From contig DCUB01000045.1 in NCBI GenBank assembly GCA_002329365.1, positions 1 to 60,020 of the forward strand: a DNA stretch of 60,020 nt. Direction: 5' to 3'. The stretch is from Ruminococcaceae bacterium UBA1425 (GTDB lineage Bacteria > Bacillota > Clostridia > Oscillospirales > Acutalibacteraceae). Under the pieces are notes generated by a model that was given only the letters and a program-made list of their open reading frames with translations, was not told where the DNA came from and did not search any database. The translations under genes and the position numbers were made by a program. Position 1 is the stretch's first letter. Each line of letters begins with the position of its first letter. Positions 42,593-51,322 of the stretch are shown piece by piece.

Positions 42593-43543
42593 TCACCTGC
42601 TGTTCAGAACAACGTCGAATATGCCCGCGCACTGTATGGTGTCTTTCACGGGCATTATTGCGCTTTCGGTTCTGCCACGTCTTATACAATCGACAAAATC
42701 AATTATCTCGAACTGAAAGCCGTTTTCATACGGAAATGAAAAGCTCTGCGGCTCCTCGCCGTACCTGCAAAGCGTAAGCTCCCTGCCGCCTATGAAAGAG
42801 GGAATGACGATATACCCCTCGCTTCCTGCCACAAGCAGGCTGTTTGGCGGCGACGCGGCGAGGGTTGTGAGTATGTTTGCCGTATAGTCGCCGTAATCAA
42901 GAATTATGCTGTTTACAATATCCGTCCCGTCGCTGTTTCTGACGGCCTTGCCCGAAACGCTTTTTATATCTCCTCCGAGGAGATATGTAACGGCCTCGAT
43001 GGCGTACACGGAGATGTCGAAAGCCACGCCTCCGCCGAGCGCGGGATTTATAAGGCGGTGGGACGGCTCTACCTGCGCCTTAAAGCCGGCGACAGCGTCT
43101 GCAAGGATTATTCTGCCCACGGCGCCCTCCGCTATGAGCGCTTTTGCCTTATTGAGCGTGCCGAGATGCCTTATCCACATTCCCTCGACAAGCAGAAGCC
43201 CTTTCTCTTTCGCGAACGCGAAAAGCTCCTCGGCGTCGCTTCTGTTAACGCACATGCTTTTTTCGCAGAGAACGTGTTTGCCGCTTTGAAGACACTGCTT
43301 TATGTTGTCGTAATGGAAATTATGAGTAGTGGAAATATAAACGGCGTCTATGTCATCGTTTTGGAGCATTTCATCGTAGCTGCCGAAATATTCGGCAATT
43401 CCAAATCTTTCCGCCAAAGCCTTTGCCCTGTCAAGGCTTTTTGACGCGACGGCGTAAACCTCCGCACAGTCTGTGAGCCTTACGGCTTCGCAAAACTTAG
43501 AGGAAATGCGCCCGGGACCCATAACGGCGAATCTGATTTTCAT
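42593..43543 (-). CDS. Gfo/Idh/MocA-family NAD(P)-dependent dehydrogenase
   Basis: The 316-residue protein has MGPGRISSKF (8-17) for NAD(P), CEKSMCVN (about 93-100) with the catalytic Lys and GGGVAFDISVYAIEAVTYL (about 169-187). The short form with MWIRHLGTL resembles the trans-1,2-dihydrobenzene-1,2-diol/glucose-fructose oxidoreductase-like subgroup, acting on a sugar or cyclic polyol. It leads a leftward run with ribokinase and a glycosyltransferase. AAGGAG precedes the ATG. Confidence 0.9.
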   Translation of the reverse strand: MKIRFAVMGPGRISSKFCEAVRLTDCAEVYAVASKSLDRAKALAERFGIAEYFGSYDEMLQNDDIDAVYISTTHNFHYDNIKQCLQSGKHVLCEKSMCVNRSDAEELFAFAKEKGLLLVEGMWIRHLGTLNKAKALIAEGAVGRIILADAVAGFKAQVEPSHRLINPALGGGVAFDISVYAIEAVTYLLGGDIKSVSGKAVRNSDGTDIVNSIILDYGDYTANILTTLAASPPNSLLVAGSEGYIVIPSFIGGRELTLCRYGEEPQSFSFPYENGFQFEIIDFVDCIRRGRTESAIMPVKDTIQCAGIFDVVLNSR

Positions 43544-43620
43544 GTGTGCGCGCTCCTTGTTTATTGGGAAAAATAAATAGTGAAATAAACCGCCGAACCG
43601 AAAAAAGTTTACAATATGGC

Positions 43621-43856
43621 AGGGAACGCATTCATGCGTTCCGAAAAAAGGGAATTGCCCGATACAACACTCCGTAAAACCTTAATCTTGACATTCAATT
43701 TGTAGGGGTCGGTGTCATCTACGACCCAAGAAATGTAAAAGGCTACATCATAATCGCAGCTTATAATGTATAAGTGATACATGGTAGTAGGGACACGGCG
43801 CGCCGTGTCCGTTTGAAGCTTTATATACCTTGCGGAACGGTCAAGACCGTTCCTAC
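43621..43856. repeat. Repeat cluster: type C, type D, and 70-bp B-A composite (copy 2)
   Basis: The 382-base gap 43544-43925 is gene-free and filled by repeats. They are type C (43621-43643, palindrome GGAACGCATTCATGCGTTCC), type D (43670-43731, starting CTCCGTAAAACCTTAA and holding TGTAGGGGTCGG) and a complete composite of type B and type A (43787-43856, GTAGGGACACGGCGCGCCG ... GACCGTTCCTAC). The last is exactly 70 bases. Together with 49081-49264 it shows the same units in another order. No gene, RNA or clear terminator is otherwise seen. Confidence 0.88.
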
Positions 43857-43925
43857 GCAGTAAATTTTAAGCTAATAGTTTTTTGCGTAGGTTTTAGGGT
43901 ATAACCGGATATCGCAGTTTGCTGT

Positions 43926-45380
43926 TTAACGCGAATCAAGAAAATTCTTTATATTATCTTCATTTATGGCTTTAATAAAAAACGAAACTGTCTCGTCTAT
44001 GCGCGAACGCCCCGGCGGGTCCCAATTCTGCTCCGGCGCGTAACGGATTCTTTTGTCAAGCGAGGGGAGAAGCTTTTTAAGCCTTGATTTGAAATCGTCA
44101 TAGTCGCATAAGTCTTCCGGCGTCCACGCGCGCTCCGCCGCAGCTATATAACGCGGATAGCACATATATGTCATTCTGTCAAGCGTGCGTACATGCTCCG
44201 TCCATATGGGTGCTTCAATGCCGATAAGCGAAGCGGCGCCGGTGTGGTCAAGCCCCTTTATGACGGGGTTGTAGCCGTAAACCTTTTTTAGCGGAGTCAT
44301 TCCGTAAGGATAATCCATGTAATAATGGTAAAAGTCGGACATAATGAGCTTGTGCCCGGAATTTGCCCATTTGACGGAGTTGCCCGTTTTATCCATCCAA
44401 AGCTGCACCGTAACCGATTCGTCAAGGTTGTTGCCGTTAAGACATTCGTTCCACATAATGACCTTCTTGCCCTTTTGGCGCAGAAATTCGGCAACGGTGT
44501 TCATAAAAGCACCCTGAAGCTCTTCCTCGTTCTTCAGCCCGAGCGAGGACTTGAGCGAACGGCATTTGTTGCAGCTTTTCCAGCGGTTTTTCGGCACCTC
44601 GTCGCCGCCGATATGAAAATACCTGCCGTCAAAAATGCCGCACAGCGAATCGAGTATGCGGAAAACAATTTCGTACGTCTTGTCGTTTCCGACGCAAAGG
44701 ATGTCCTTGAAGATTCCGCCTGTGGTTTTTAAGCCTATCGGCTTGCCGTTGCAGGAAAGCTCGGGAAAAGCGGCAATCAGGGAGGTTGCGTGACCGGGCA
44801 TGTCGATTTCGGGTATAACTTCTATGTTTCTGTCGCGGCAATAGCTTACAATGTCGCGCATTTCGTCAACAGTGTAATAGCCTCCGTAGGGCTTGGGGTC
44901 GTAAACGCTTCCGAAATGGGAGCTGCCGCGCACGGAGCCTTTTTCGCACAGCTCCGGCAGCTCGGGAACCTCGGCGCGCCAGCCCTGGTCGTTTGTAAGA
45001 TGCCAGTGAAAATAATTGAATTTGAACTTTGACGCGGCGTCAATCATTACTTTCAGCTCATCGGTTTTAAAAAAGTGACGTGAGCAGTCAATCATAAAGC
45101 TTCTGAAGGGAAAACGCGGCGCGTCCTCTACCGTAACGGAGGGAAGCACACTACCGCTCGTGGAGCATATCTGTTCAAGAGTTTTAAGAGCGTTGAAATA
45201 TCCCGCGTCGTCCGACACGGCAGCCGTTATTCCCCGGGGATTAATAACAAGCCTGTAACCCTGCGGAAAAACGGTTTTGTCGCCGATACGGGTAACAAGC
45301 TCTGACGGATTACGTCCGTTAAGACGCAGCACACCGGCGGAATATGTAACGGAACATGGCTTTGGAATTACATTTAACAC
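43926..45380 (-). CDS. GH20 beta-N-acetylhexosaminidase (cytoplasmic)
   Basis: The start is GTG at 45380, seven bases after GAGGAGG and 13 after the GH2 stop. The 484-residue protein has a short GH20 N-terminal beta domain (about 1-85) and a TIM barrel with SRHFFKTDELK, HWHLTNDQGWR (about 129-139), GHATSLIAAFPEL and the catalytic Asp-Glu pair in HIGGDEVPK (near 260). It removes terminal GlcNAc/GalNAc using substrate-assisted catalysis. No signal peptide, so it acts on imported oligosaccharides. Together with GH2 it suggests milk- or mucin-type glycan use. Confidence 0.93.
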   Translation of the reverse strand: MLNVIPKPCSVTYSAGVLRLNGRNPSELVTRIGDKTVFPQGYRLVINPRGITAAVSDDAGYFNALKTLEQICSTSGSVLPSVTVEDAPRFPFRSFMIDCSRHFFKTDELKVMIDAASKFKFNYFHWHLTNDQGWRAEVPELPELCEKGSVRGSSHFGSVYDPKPYGGYYTVDEMRDIVSYCRDRNIEVIPEIDMPGHATSLIAAFPELSCNGKPIGLKTTGGIFKDILCVGNDKTYEIVFRILDSLCGIFDGRYFHIGGDEVPKNRWKSCNKCRSLKSSLGLKNEEELQGAFMNTVAEFLRQKGKKVIMWNECLNGNNLDESVTVQLWMDKTGNSVKWANSGHKLIMSDFYHYYMDYPYGMTPLKKVYGYNPVIKGLDHTGAASLIGIEAPIWTEHVRTLDRMTYMCYPRYIAAAERAWTPEDLCDYDDFKSRLKKLLPSLDKRIRYAPEQNWDPPGRSRIDETVSFFIKAINEDNIKNFLDSR

Positions 45381-45393
45381 AATTCTACCTCCT

Positions 45394-48300
45394 CTATTTT
45401 GACTTAATCTCAAAGGTAAAGGTGTATTTTTTGCAGGGATATAGCTTATACGGCTCGTGCAAGGCGGCGGAACCGGGCAAATCGCCGCCGACGCCGCGCA
45501 TAAAGCCGTCGATGTTCAATGTAAGGTAGTCGTCCTTTACAAGCTCGTGTATGTGGCGTGCGTTGTCAAGCTTTTCCCCCGAATACTCGTGAAGTCCGAA
45601 ATTAAGCGGCTTTTCGCCTGTTATGACAAAGCCCATTCCGTTTTCGTCGGTAATCTCAAAGCTGCGCACGTCCGTTCTGTTTCCGTTTTCCTGTGGACGC
45701 ATGTACATGTGCCCCATTTCTGAAATGTCGGCGGAATGTATTGCTATTTTCTGGCCTGTTTTACGGTCGATATACGCTTCGTGAGGGCCTCTGCCGTACC
45801 ATTTAACGTTGCGGTAGCGCAGAGGTATGCACAGCCTGAGACCTACTCTCAGCATCTGGAAAAACCTGCCCTTTGCGGTGTGGCTTACAATTACGGAGCC
45901 GTCTGGATATATTACAAAGTTTGTAACTACACCTCTTGTGTAAGGTGACCTCCATTTAATTGCAACCGAGATGTTTTTCCCTCTTTTTGAAAGCTTTACG
46001 CCTCTGCTTCTAAGGAGCCTGGTTGCCGTTCGCCAATGATAAAGAGGATTTAACTTCTGATACTTCGGCACAAAATTTAATAGCCCTATATCGTTGTCCG
46101 TCAGGGGACGGTAAAAATTCGGAAGCAGGGGATTGTTGCCGCAAAGGATGTTTCCGTCACCGAAATCGAGCGAAACGAGCGTTTTTTTGTTGAAAACCAT
46201 TGTAGTATTGCCCGCTGTGACGGTTATCAAACCGTTTTTCTTTTTGACCGACGGCTTGCCACTCGGTAGAATCGGCAGGGGTTTTACGTCGCTTACAATA
46301 ATCTGGCTGAAGCTGATTTCCTCGCCCTTTTCATACCACGGGGTAGCCTTATTTATGCAAAATGAAAGCGTTAAAATATACTCGCCCGCGCCGAACTCCT
46401 TAGTTGTAACAGGCAGGGAAAACTCACGCGAGCTTTGAGGCGCGACGGGGGGAGCCTCTATAATGCCGCTTTCAAGCGTATCTCCGTTCAGAGTCAGCGA
46501 CCACTTTACGTCAATATAGCTAAGGTCAATAAAATAGTTCTTATTAACGATTTTTATTACCCCGTTTTTACAGTCTACATCCTCCGCGGCGACGTTTGAG
46601 TAACATTGTTTAACCTCATAATAGGCGGGATGGGGCGTTCTGTCGGCCGCTATTATGCCGTTGGCGCAAAAATAATAGCTTGAGGGCTTGTCGCCGAAAT
46701 CGCCGCCGTAAAGCCACTGCTCCCGGCCGTCTTTACAGACTCGGATAGACTGGTCGACAAAGTCCCAGATAAACCCGCCGCACATGTGGTCGTACTTTTC
46801 AAAATCGTCTACATATTCCTTGAAGTTGCCGAGACTGTTTTCCATGCAGTGCGCATACTCGCAGTAGATTACAGGCTTGTATTTGTACGCGCTGCGCAGC
46901 ACGGGCTTGTTGTCGGCGGCAAGCGCGTTTGCAATGTTATCAAATAAAGAAGTTGTAATAGGCTCCTGGCTCCGCAGACGCGAAACAATTTTTTCGGTCG
47001 GATACATCCTGCTTATGAAATCGGACTTAGAAAGGTCGAAATCGCCTTCGTAATGGACGGGGAGCCTTGTATGAAGCCGCTGGAGCGTGTTGTACATGTG
47101 CTTGAAATTAACTCCGTCGCCAGCCTCGTTGCCGAGCGACCATATACAGACGCAGGCGTGGCTCCTGTCGCGTACAACCATCCTTACAAGACGGTCGATT
47201 ACTGCGTCCCTCCATTTGGGATTGCTGCCCGGAACATTTTTGCGCCGCACTCCGTGTGACTCAAGGTCGCATTCGTCCATTACATAAAAACCGAGCTCGT
47301 CGCACAAATCATAAAAGAACGGATGGTTAGGGTAGTGGCTTGTTCGTATGGCGTTGATATTAGCGCGCTTCATCAGATATAAATCCTGATAATAACGCTC
47401 GCGCGGGACGTTCCAGCCGTAGTCGGGGTCGAATTCATGGCGGTTAACGCCCTTTAATATGACCTTACGCCCGTTTATGAAAAAGACGTTGCCTATTATC
47501 TCGACGCGCTTGAAGCCCACTCTGATTCGCTTTTTTGATATGAAGCCTTCGGGAGAAGTGAGTACCACGGTGAGGTTGTAAAGCTCGGGCGTTTCGGCAG
47601 ACCATTTGCGGACATTTTTGACGATATGGTTAACACCTACAATGTATTTTCCGAAAATTTCAAAGCTTTCAGAGTGAATTATATTATCGTCAAGGTAAAT
47701 GTTGCATGTTACTATGCTCCGCACGGGCTGTGACTTGATGATGCTTACACGCAAATCAAGCACTCCGTCGTCGTATGTATCGGTTAGCGTTGCCTCGGCG
47801 TCGATATCGTCTATTCTTATAATGTCTTCGGAATAAATATACACCTCGCGGTAAATGCCCGAAAAATTCCACATGTCCTGGTTTTCAAGATATGTGGCGT
47901 CGCTGTAACGCATTACCCTCAGTGTAATCTGATTTTCGCCGAGAACGAGGAAATTTGTAATATCGAACTCCGCGGGGGTCATTGAGCCCTGTGAATAGCC
48001 GACGTAATTTCCGTTGATATAGACATAAAGAGCCGATTTGACAGCACCGAAATGAAGGACTATTCTTCTTCCCAGCCATTCGTCGGGAAGCGTAAAGAAG
48101 CGGCGGTATATTCCGACCTCGTTTTGGCTATGGTCGATCAAGGGTATGCTTTTTTTCTTTGTTGAAAGCGCCGGCGGCATAAAAGAACACAGATAAATCG
48201 GCTTTCCGTAGCCCTTAAGCTGCCATAAGGACGGCACCTCAATATCGTCCCAGCCGCTGTCGTTTAACGCCGGTTCGTAATACGAAGGGGGCAAATTATC

Positions 48301-48468
48301 GGAACCCTTCTGCCAGTAAAATTTCCAGGTACCGTTAAGGGAAAACTTGTACGAAGAACTGTCAAAGCTGAATCCGTCGTTTTCGCCGAGTGGCAGCGCA
48401 AGATTGTGCGGGTCGAGCTTGTTTTCCTGAAAAATCTCCGGTCTTTCCCAGTGGTGCCTTTTTTGCAT
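45394..48468 (-). CDS. GH2 beta-galactosidase (LacZ-like, cytoplasmic)
   Basis: The 1024-residue protein has the LacZ five-domain order: sugar-binding N-domain (WERPEIFQENKL), Ig-like domains, TIM barrel with NRHEFDPDYGWNVP (about 353), acid/base Glu in WSLGNEAG (near 449), nucleophile Glu in YCEYAHCMENSLGN (near 536), and a C-terminal beta-sandwich with GRGPHEAYIDRK. It hydrolyses beta-galactosides. No signal peptide. ATG 48468 or 48480 could be the start. The GH20 gene follows 13 bases downstream in one operon. Confidence 0.94.
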   Translation of the reverse strand: MQKRHHWERPEIFQENKLDPHNLALPLGENDGFSFDSSSYKFSLNGTWKFYWQKGSDNLPPSYYEPALNDSGWDDIEVPSLWQLKGYGKPIYLCSFMPPALSTKKKSIPLIDHSQNEVGIYRRFFTLPDEWLGRRIVLHFGAVKSALYVYINGNYVGYSQGSMTPAEFDITNFLVLGENQITLRVMRYSDATYLENQDMWNFSGIYREVYIYSEDIIRIDDIDAEATLTDTYDDGVLDLRVSIIKSQPVRSIVTCNIYLDDNIIHSESFEIFGKYIVGVNHIVKNVRKWSAETPELYNLTVVLTSPEGFISKKRIRVGFKRVEIIGNVFFINGRKVILKGVNRHEFDPDYGWNVPRERYYQDLYLMKRANINAIRTSHYPNHPFFYDLCDELGFYVMDECDLESHGVRRKNVPGSNPKWRDAVIDRLVRMVVRDRSHACVCIWSLGNEAGDGVNFKHMYNTLQRLHTRLPVHYEGDFDLSKSDFISRMYPTEKIVSRLRSQEPITTSLFDNIANALAADNKPVLRSAYKYKPVIYCEYAHCMENSLGNFKEYVDDFEKYDHMCGGFIWDFVDQSIRVCKDGREQWLYGGDFGDKPSSYYFCANGIIAADRTPHPAYYEVKQCYSNVAAEDVDCKNGVIKIVNKNYFIDLSYIDVKWSLTLNGDTLESGIIEAPPVAPQSSREFSLPVTTKEFGAGEYILTLSFCINKATPWYEKGEEISFSQIIVSDVKPLPILPSGKPSVKKKNGLITVTAGNTTMVFNKKTLVSLDFGDGNILCGNNPLLPNFYRPLTDNDIGLLNFVPKYQKLNPLYHWRTATRLLRSRGVKLSKRGKNISVAIKWRSPYTRGVVTNFVIYPDGSVIVSHTAKGRFFQMLRVGLRLCIPLRYRNVKWYGRGPHEAYIDRKTGQKIAIHSADISEMGHMYMRPQENGNRTDVRSFEITDENGMGFVITGEKPLNFGLHEYSGEKLDNARHIHELVKDDYLTLNIDGFMRGVGGDLPGSAALHEPYKLYPCKKYTFTFEIKSK

Positions 48469-48635
48469 TCTTATACACATCCCATGAATACATAATTGTT
48501 ATTCTAGATTTTATCATATTTTACCTTCAAAAGCAAACACATTTTACTTGTTTATTTTTTTTTATTAACCGAATATTCCTTCGGAGTTATTATTTTTATA
48601 TATTTCTAATATGTATATATTTTTTTGCTAAAATG

Positions 48636-48644
48636 TGATAAAAT
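48636..48644 (+). promoter_or_regulatory. Extended -10 promoter of the V-ATPase operon
   Basis: TGA-TAAAAT (48636-48644) lies in a very AT-rich stretch shared with the divergent GH2 operon. No good -35 is seen, in keeping with an extended -10 promoter. Transcription would start about 20 bases before the leader ORF. Confidence 0.5.
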
Positions 48645-48673
48645 AACAAACCATAAAACAAACGAAAGGTGGG

Positions 48674-48721
48674 ATGGGCAAACCGTTTATTTTTTTGCGC
48701 TTAATCGGTTTGTCCGTATAG
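48674..48721 (+). CDS. Leader ORF (15 codons) overlapping a hairpin, upstream of ntpF
   Basis: ATG at 48674, with AAAGG just before it, opens MGKPFIFLRLIGLSV and stops with TAG (48719-48721) immediately followed, in the same frame, by the ntpF ATG. ntpF itself has no ribosome site, so translation probably passes on by termination-reinitiation. A 10-bp stem (48676-48685 with 48706-48715, one G-U pair) lies inside this ORF. It is a candidate leader peptide or regulatory element; a peptide product is unproven. Confidence 0.5.
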   Translation: MGKPFIFLRLIGLSV

Positions 48722-49033
48722 ATGGCTTCTGAAATGATCAGCAGGGTGCAGGCTGCCGAAGAAAAATCGGAGCAGGCAATTCAGGCGGCAAAGCTTAAGG
48801 CTGACGAAATAATAGCCGCCGCGGAACAGCGCATTGCCGAAGCCGCCGCTACCGCTAAAAATCAGGCCGGAATCAAGGCGGGGCGCATAATCGACACCGC
48901 CGGGGGAGTGGCAAGGGAAAATGCCGTCAGGGCGGAGCGCGAGGCTTTGCTGGCAGGCGAAAAAATGAAGACGTCGGCTAAAGAGAAGCAGCCCGAGGTT
49001 ACAAAAGCCGTACTTTCGATTATTCTTTCATAA
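48722..49033 (+). CDS. ntpF: V-type ATPase peripheral stalk subunit G/H (NtpF-like)
   Basis: The 103-residue protein is an Ala/Glu/Lys-rich coiled coil (about 5-65) beginning MASEMISRVQAAEEKSEQAI, as in the small stalk subunit (AhaH/NtpF) that pairs with subunit E. Its place as first gene of the operon fits the ntpF-I-K-E-C-G-A-B-D order of Enterococcus. It has no ribosome site of its own and is probably coupled to the leader ORF. A 307-base repeat-filled gap separates it from ntpI. Confidence 0.85.
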   Translation: MASEMISRVQAAEEKSEQAIQAAKLKADEIIAAAEQRIAEAAATAKNQAGIKAGRIIDTAGGVARENAVRAEREALLAGEKMKTSAKEKQPEVTKAVLSIILS

Positions 49034-49080
49034 TTGAACGCAGGGCTTTTTTTCGTGCATGCCTTAAGGAAATTAAGCCC

Positions 49081-49264
49081 GTAGGGAACGCATTCATGCG
49101 TTCCGAAAAGTTTGCATACCGGTTTGTCGTAGTGACACGGCGCGCCGTGTCCGAAGCTTCACAAAAACCCGCGGAACGGTCAAGACCGTTACCTGCTGCT
49201 CCGTAACACCTTAAATATGGCATTCACACATTTTTGTAGGGGTATGCATCCTCGACGACCTAAG
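49081..49264. repeat. Repeat cluster inside the V-ATPase operon: types C, B-A composite (copy 3), D
   Basis: Between ntpF and ntpI lie type C (49081-49105), a B-A composite (49129-49196, 68 bases, slightly decayed ends) and type D (49199-49264, starting CTCCGTAACACCTTAAA). The unit order differs from the 43.6-kb cluster. The gap has no gene. Strong hairpins here should affect the messenger between the two coding regions. Confidence 0.88.
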
Positions 49265-49340
49265 GTTTTTGAAGGTTTTATCGTAATTATTGTATAAATA
49301 TTTACAGTACAAGCTTCCTGCAGGGGAGGGGAAAATCATT

Positions 49341-51320
49341 ATGGCAAAACAGCAAATGAAACGCATAGAGGTCATATGCGCGATAGAGGACAGCCGCAGT
49401 CTTATTGACCTGCTCCAGCGCAGCGGCTCCGTAGAGCTTACCGAGTTCGAGGAGGACGGCAGGCTCAGCAGGCTTTCCGTCAGCGCGAGCGTTTCGCAGT
49501 TTGAAAAAACTCTTGCCATAGCCGGAAACGCATTAAAAAGCCTTGATAAATACGTCCCGGAAAAGAAATCGCTTCTTAAGTCATTAAACGGCGGCATCGA
49601 AATATCGGTCGCGGAATACGAGCGTAAATCCGGGGATGTTGACGCAATTATAGCGAAGTGCATGAAGATTAACTCCGAGGCAAGGAAAATCGAAGAAAAC
49701 GGTGCTTCGATAGCGAGAATCCGTACGCTTTCCGAGCAGCTTAAGCCGTGGCTCGCGCTCGACGTTCCCATGCAGTTAAGGGGCACTGAAACAACAACGG
49801 CGTTTATCGGTACTTTTCCGAGAGAATACGATCTTGAGGGCCTGCTTTCGGCAATAGGCTCCGAGTCGCCTGAGCTTGAAATAACCGCGGAGATAATTTC
49901 ATCCTCCCGCGACCAGACATGCGTTTTTCTGCTTTGCGGAAAGGAGCAGTCAAAGGAAGCCGAACGGGCTTTGCGCGCGCTCGGTTTTGTCCGGCCATCC
50001 GATCTGACAAAGCACCCGCCGGGTGTGCGGTATGAACGCTATAGAAAGCAGATAGAAGAATTGAAAGCCGAAATATCCGAAAGCGAGCGGATGATTGCCG
50101 GTTACGCAAAGCTTCGCCCGGACGTGGAATTCGCAATAGACTACTATACCGTCAGACGTGATAAATACAGTCAGCTTGCAAACGTCGCGGCAGACAACAG
50201 ATTCCTAGCGCTTAAGGGCTTTGTTCCGGCGAACAGGGCATCAAAGCTTTCGGAAAAAATCGAAAAATCATTTGCCGCCGCGGTAAGCGTATCGGAGCCT
50301 GACGAGGACGAGAAAACGCCCGTTCTGCTCGAAAACGGCAGTTTCAGCGGTGCGGTCGAGTCGGTAACGGAAATGTACTCCCTGCCCGGCAGGGACGACG
50401 TGGATCCGAACCCCGTTATGGCGTTCTTTTATTATGTCTTATTCGGCATAATGCTTTCCGACGCTGGATACGGCGTTATTATGGTCATAGCGATGTTAAT
50501 CGCAAAAGCGAAGCTGAAGCTGTCGCCGAAAATGAAAAAAACAACCGACATGTTCCTTTACTGCGGCATCTCGACTGTTTTCTGGGGAGCGCTGTTCGGA
50601 AGCTGGTTCGGCGACATCGCACAGGTTGTATCTCTCCAGTTCTTCGGCAAAAAGCTTCCGAGTCTCGCGCTTTGGTTCGAGCCTGTAAACGACCCGATGA
50701 AGATGATGCTTTTCTCGTTCCTTTTCGGTATTATACATCTTTTTGTCGGTCTCGGCGTTAAGTTCTACATGCTTTGGAAAAGCGGTCAGAGGTTTGCCGC
50801 GTTTTGTGACGTAATTCCTGTATATCTGCTTATTACAGGCGTCGCTCCTTTAGGCGCGGGGTTTGTAATTGATATCAACCCTACTATAACGGCAACAGGA
50901 AAATATCTCGCAATAGCGGGCGCGGCTCTTGTGGTGCTGACCTCCGGCAGAAGCTCAAAAAATATTTTCGGCAAGCTCGGGGGAGGGCTTTACGGGCTTT
51001 ATAACATAGGCGCCGGCTATCTCGGCGATATTCTGTCTTATTCCCGTCTTCTCGCTCTGGGACTTTCGACGGGGGTAATTGCGAGCGTTATAAACCTTCT
51101 CGGTACCATGCCGTCAAACAAAACCGTAAAGGCGGTTATGCTTGTCGTCGTTTTCATTTTCGGTCACGCAGTCAACATTGCAATCAACCTTATCGGAACA
51201 TATGTGCACACAAACAGGCTTCAGTACGTCGAATTCTTCTCAAAATTTTACGAGGGCGGAGGCAGGGCCTTTACCCCGTTAAAAGCAAATACAAAATACT
51301 ATCTAATCAGGGAGGACTAA
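49341..51320 (+). CDS. ntpI: V-type ATPase subunit I (NtpI / subunit a)
   Basis: The ATG at 49341 follows GGGGAGGGG; the frame opens earlier. The 659-residue protein has a soluble N-terminal half (about 1-340, coiled-coil arms) and a C-terminal half with about seven membrane helices starting at NPVMAFFYYVLFGIMLSDAGYG (about 360). The SYSRLLALGLSTGVIA segment (about 570-585) holds the conserved helix with the essential Arg of the half-channels. It forms the stator next to the proteolipid ring. It ends two bases before ntpK. Confidence 0.95.
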   Translation: MAKQQMKRIEVICAIEDSRSLIDLLQRSGSVELTEFEEDGRLSRLSVSASVSQFEKTLAIAGNALKSLDKYVPEKKSLLKSLNGGIEISVAEYERKSGDVDAIIAKCMKINSEARKIEENGASIARIRTLSEQLKPWLALDVPMQLRGTETTTAFIGTFPREYDLEGLLSAIGSESPELEITAEIISSSRDQTCVFLLCGKEQSKEAERALRALGFVRPSDLTKHPPGVRYERYRKQIEELKAEISESERMIAGYAKLRPDVEFAIDYYTVRRDKYSQLANVAADNRFLALKGFVPANRASKLSEKIEKSFAAAVSVSEPDEDEKTPVLLENGSFSGAVESVTEMYSLPGRDDVDPNPVMAFFYYVLFGIMLSDAGYGVIMVIAMLIAKAKLKLSPKMKKTTDMFLYCGISTVFWGALFGSWFGDIAQVVSLQFFGKKLPSLALWFEPVNDPMKMMLFSFLFGIIHLFVGLGVKFYMLWKSGQRFAAFCDVIPVYLLITGVAPLGAGFVIDINPTITATGKYLAIAGAALVVLTSGRSSKNIFGKLGGGLYGLYNIGAGYLGDILSYSRLLALGLSTGVIASVINLLGTMPSNKTVKAVMLVVVFIFGHAVNIAINLIGTYVHTNRLQYVEFFSKFYEGGGRAFTPLKANTKYYLIRED

Positions 51321-51322
51321 AC

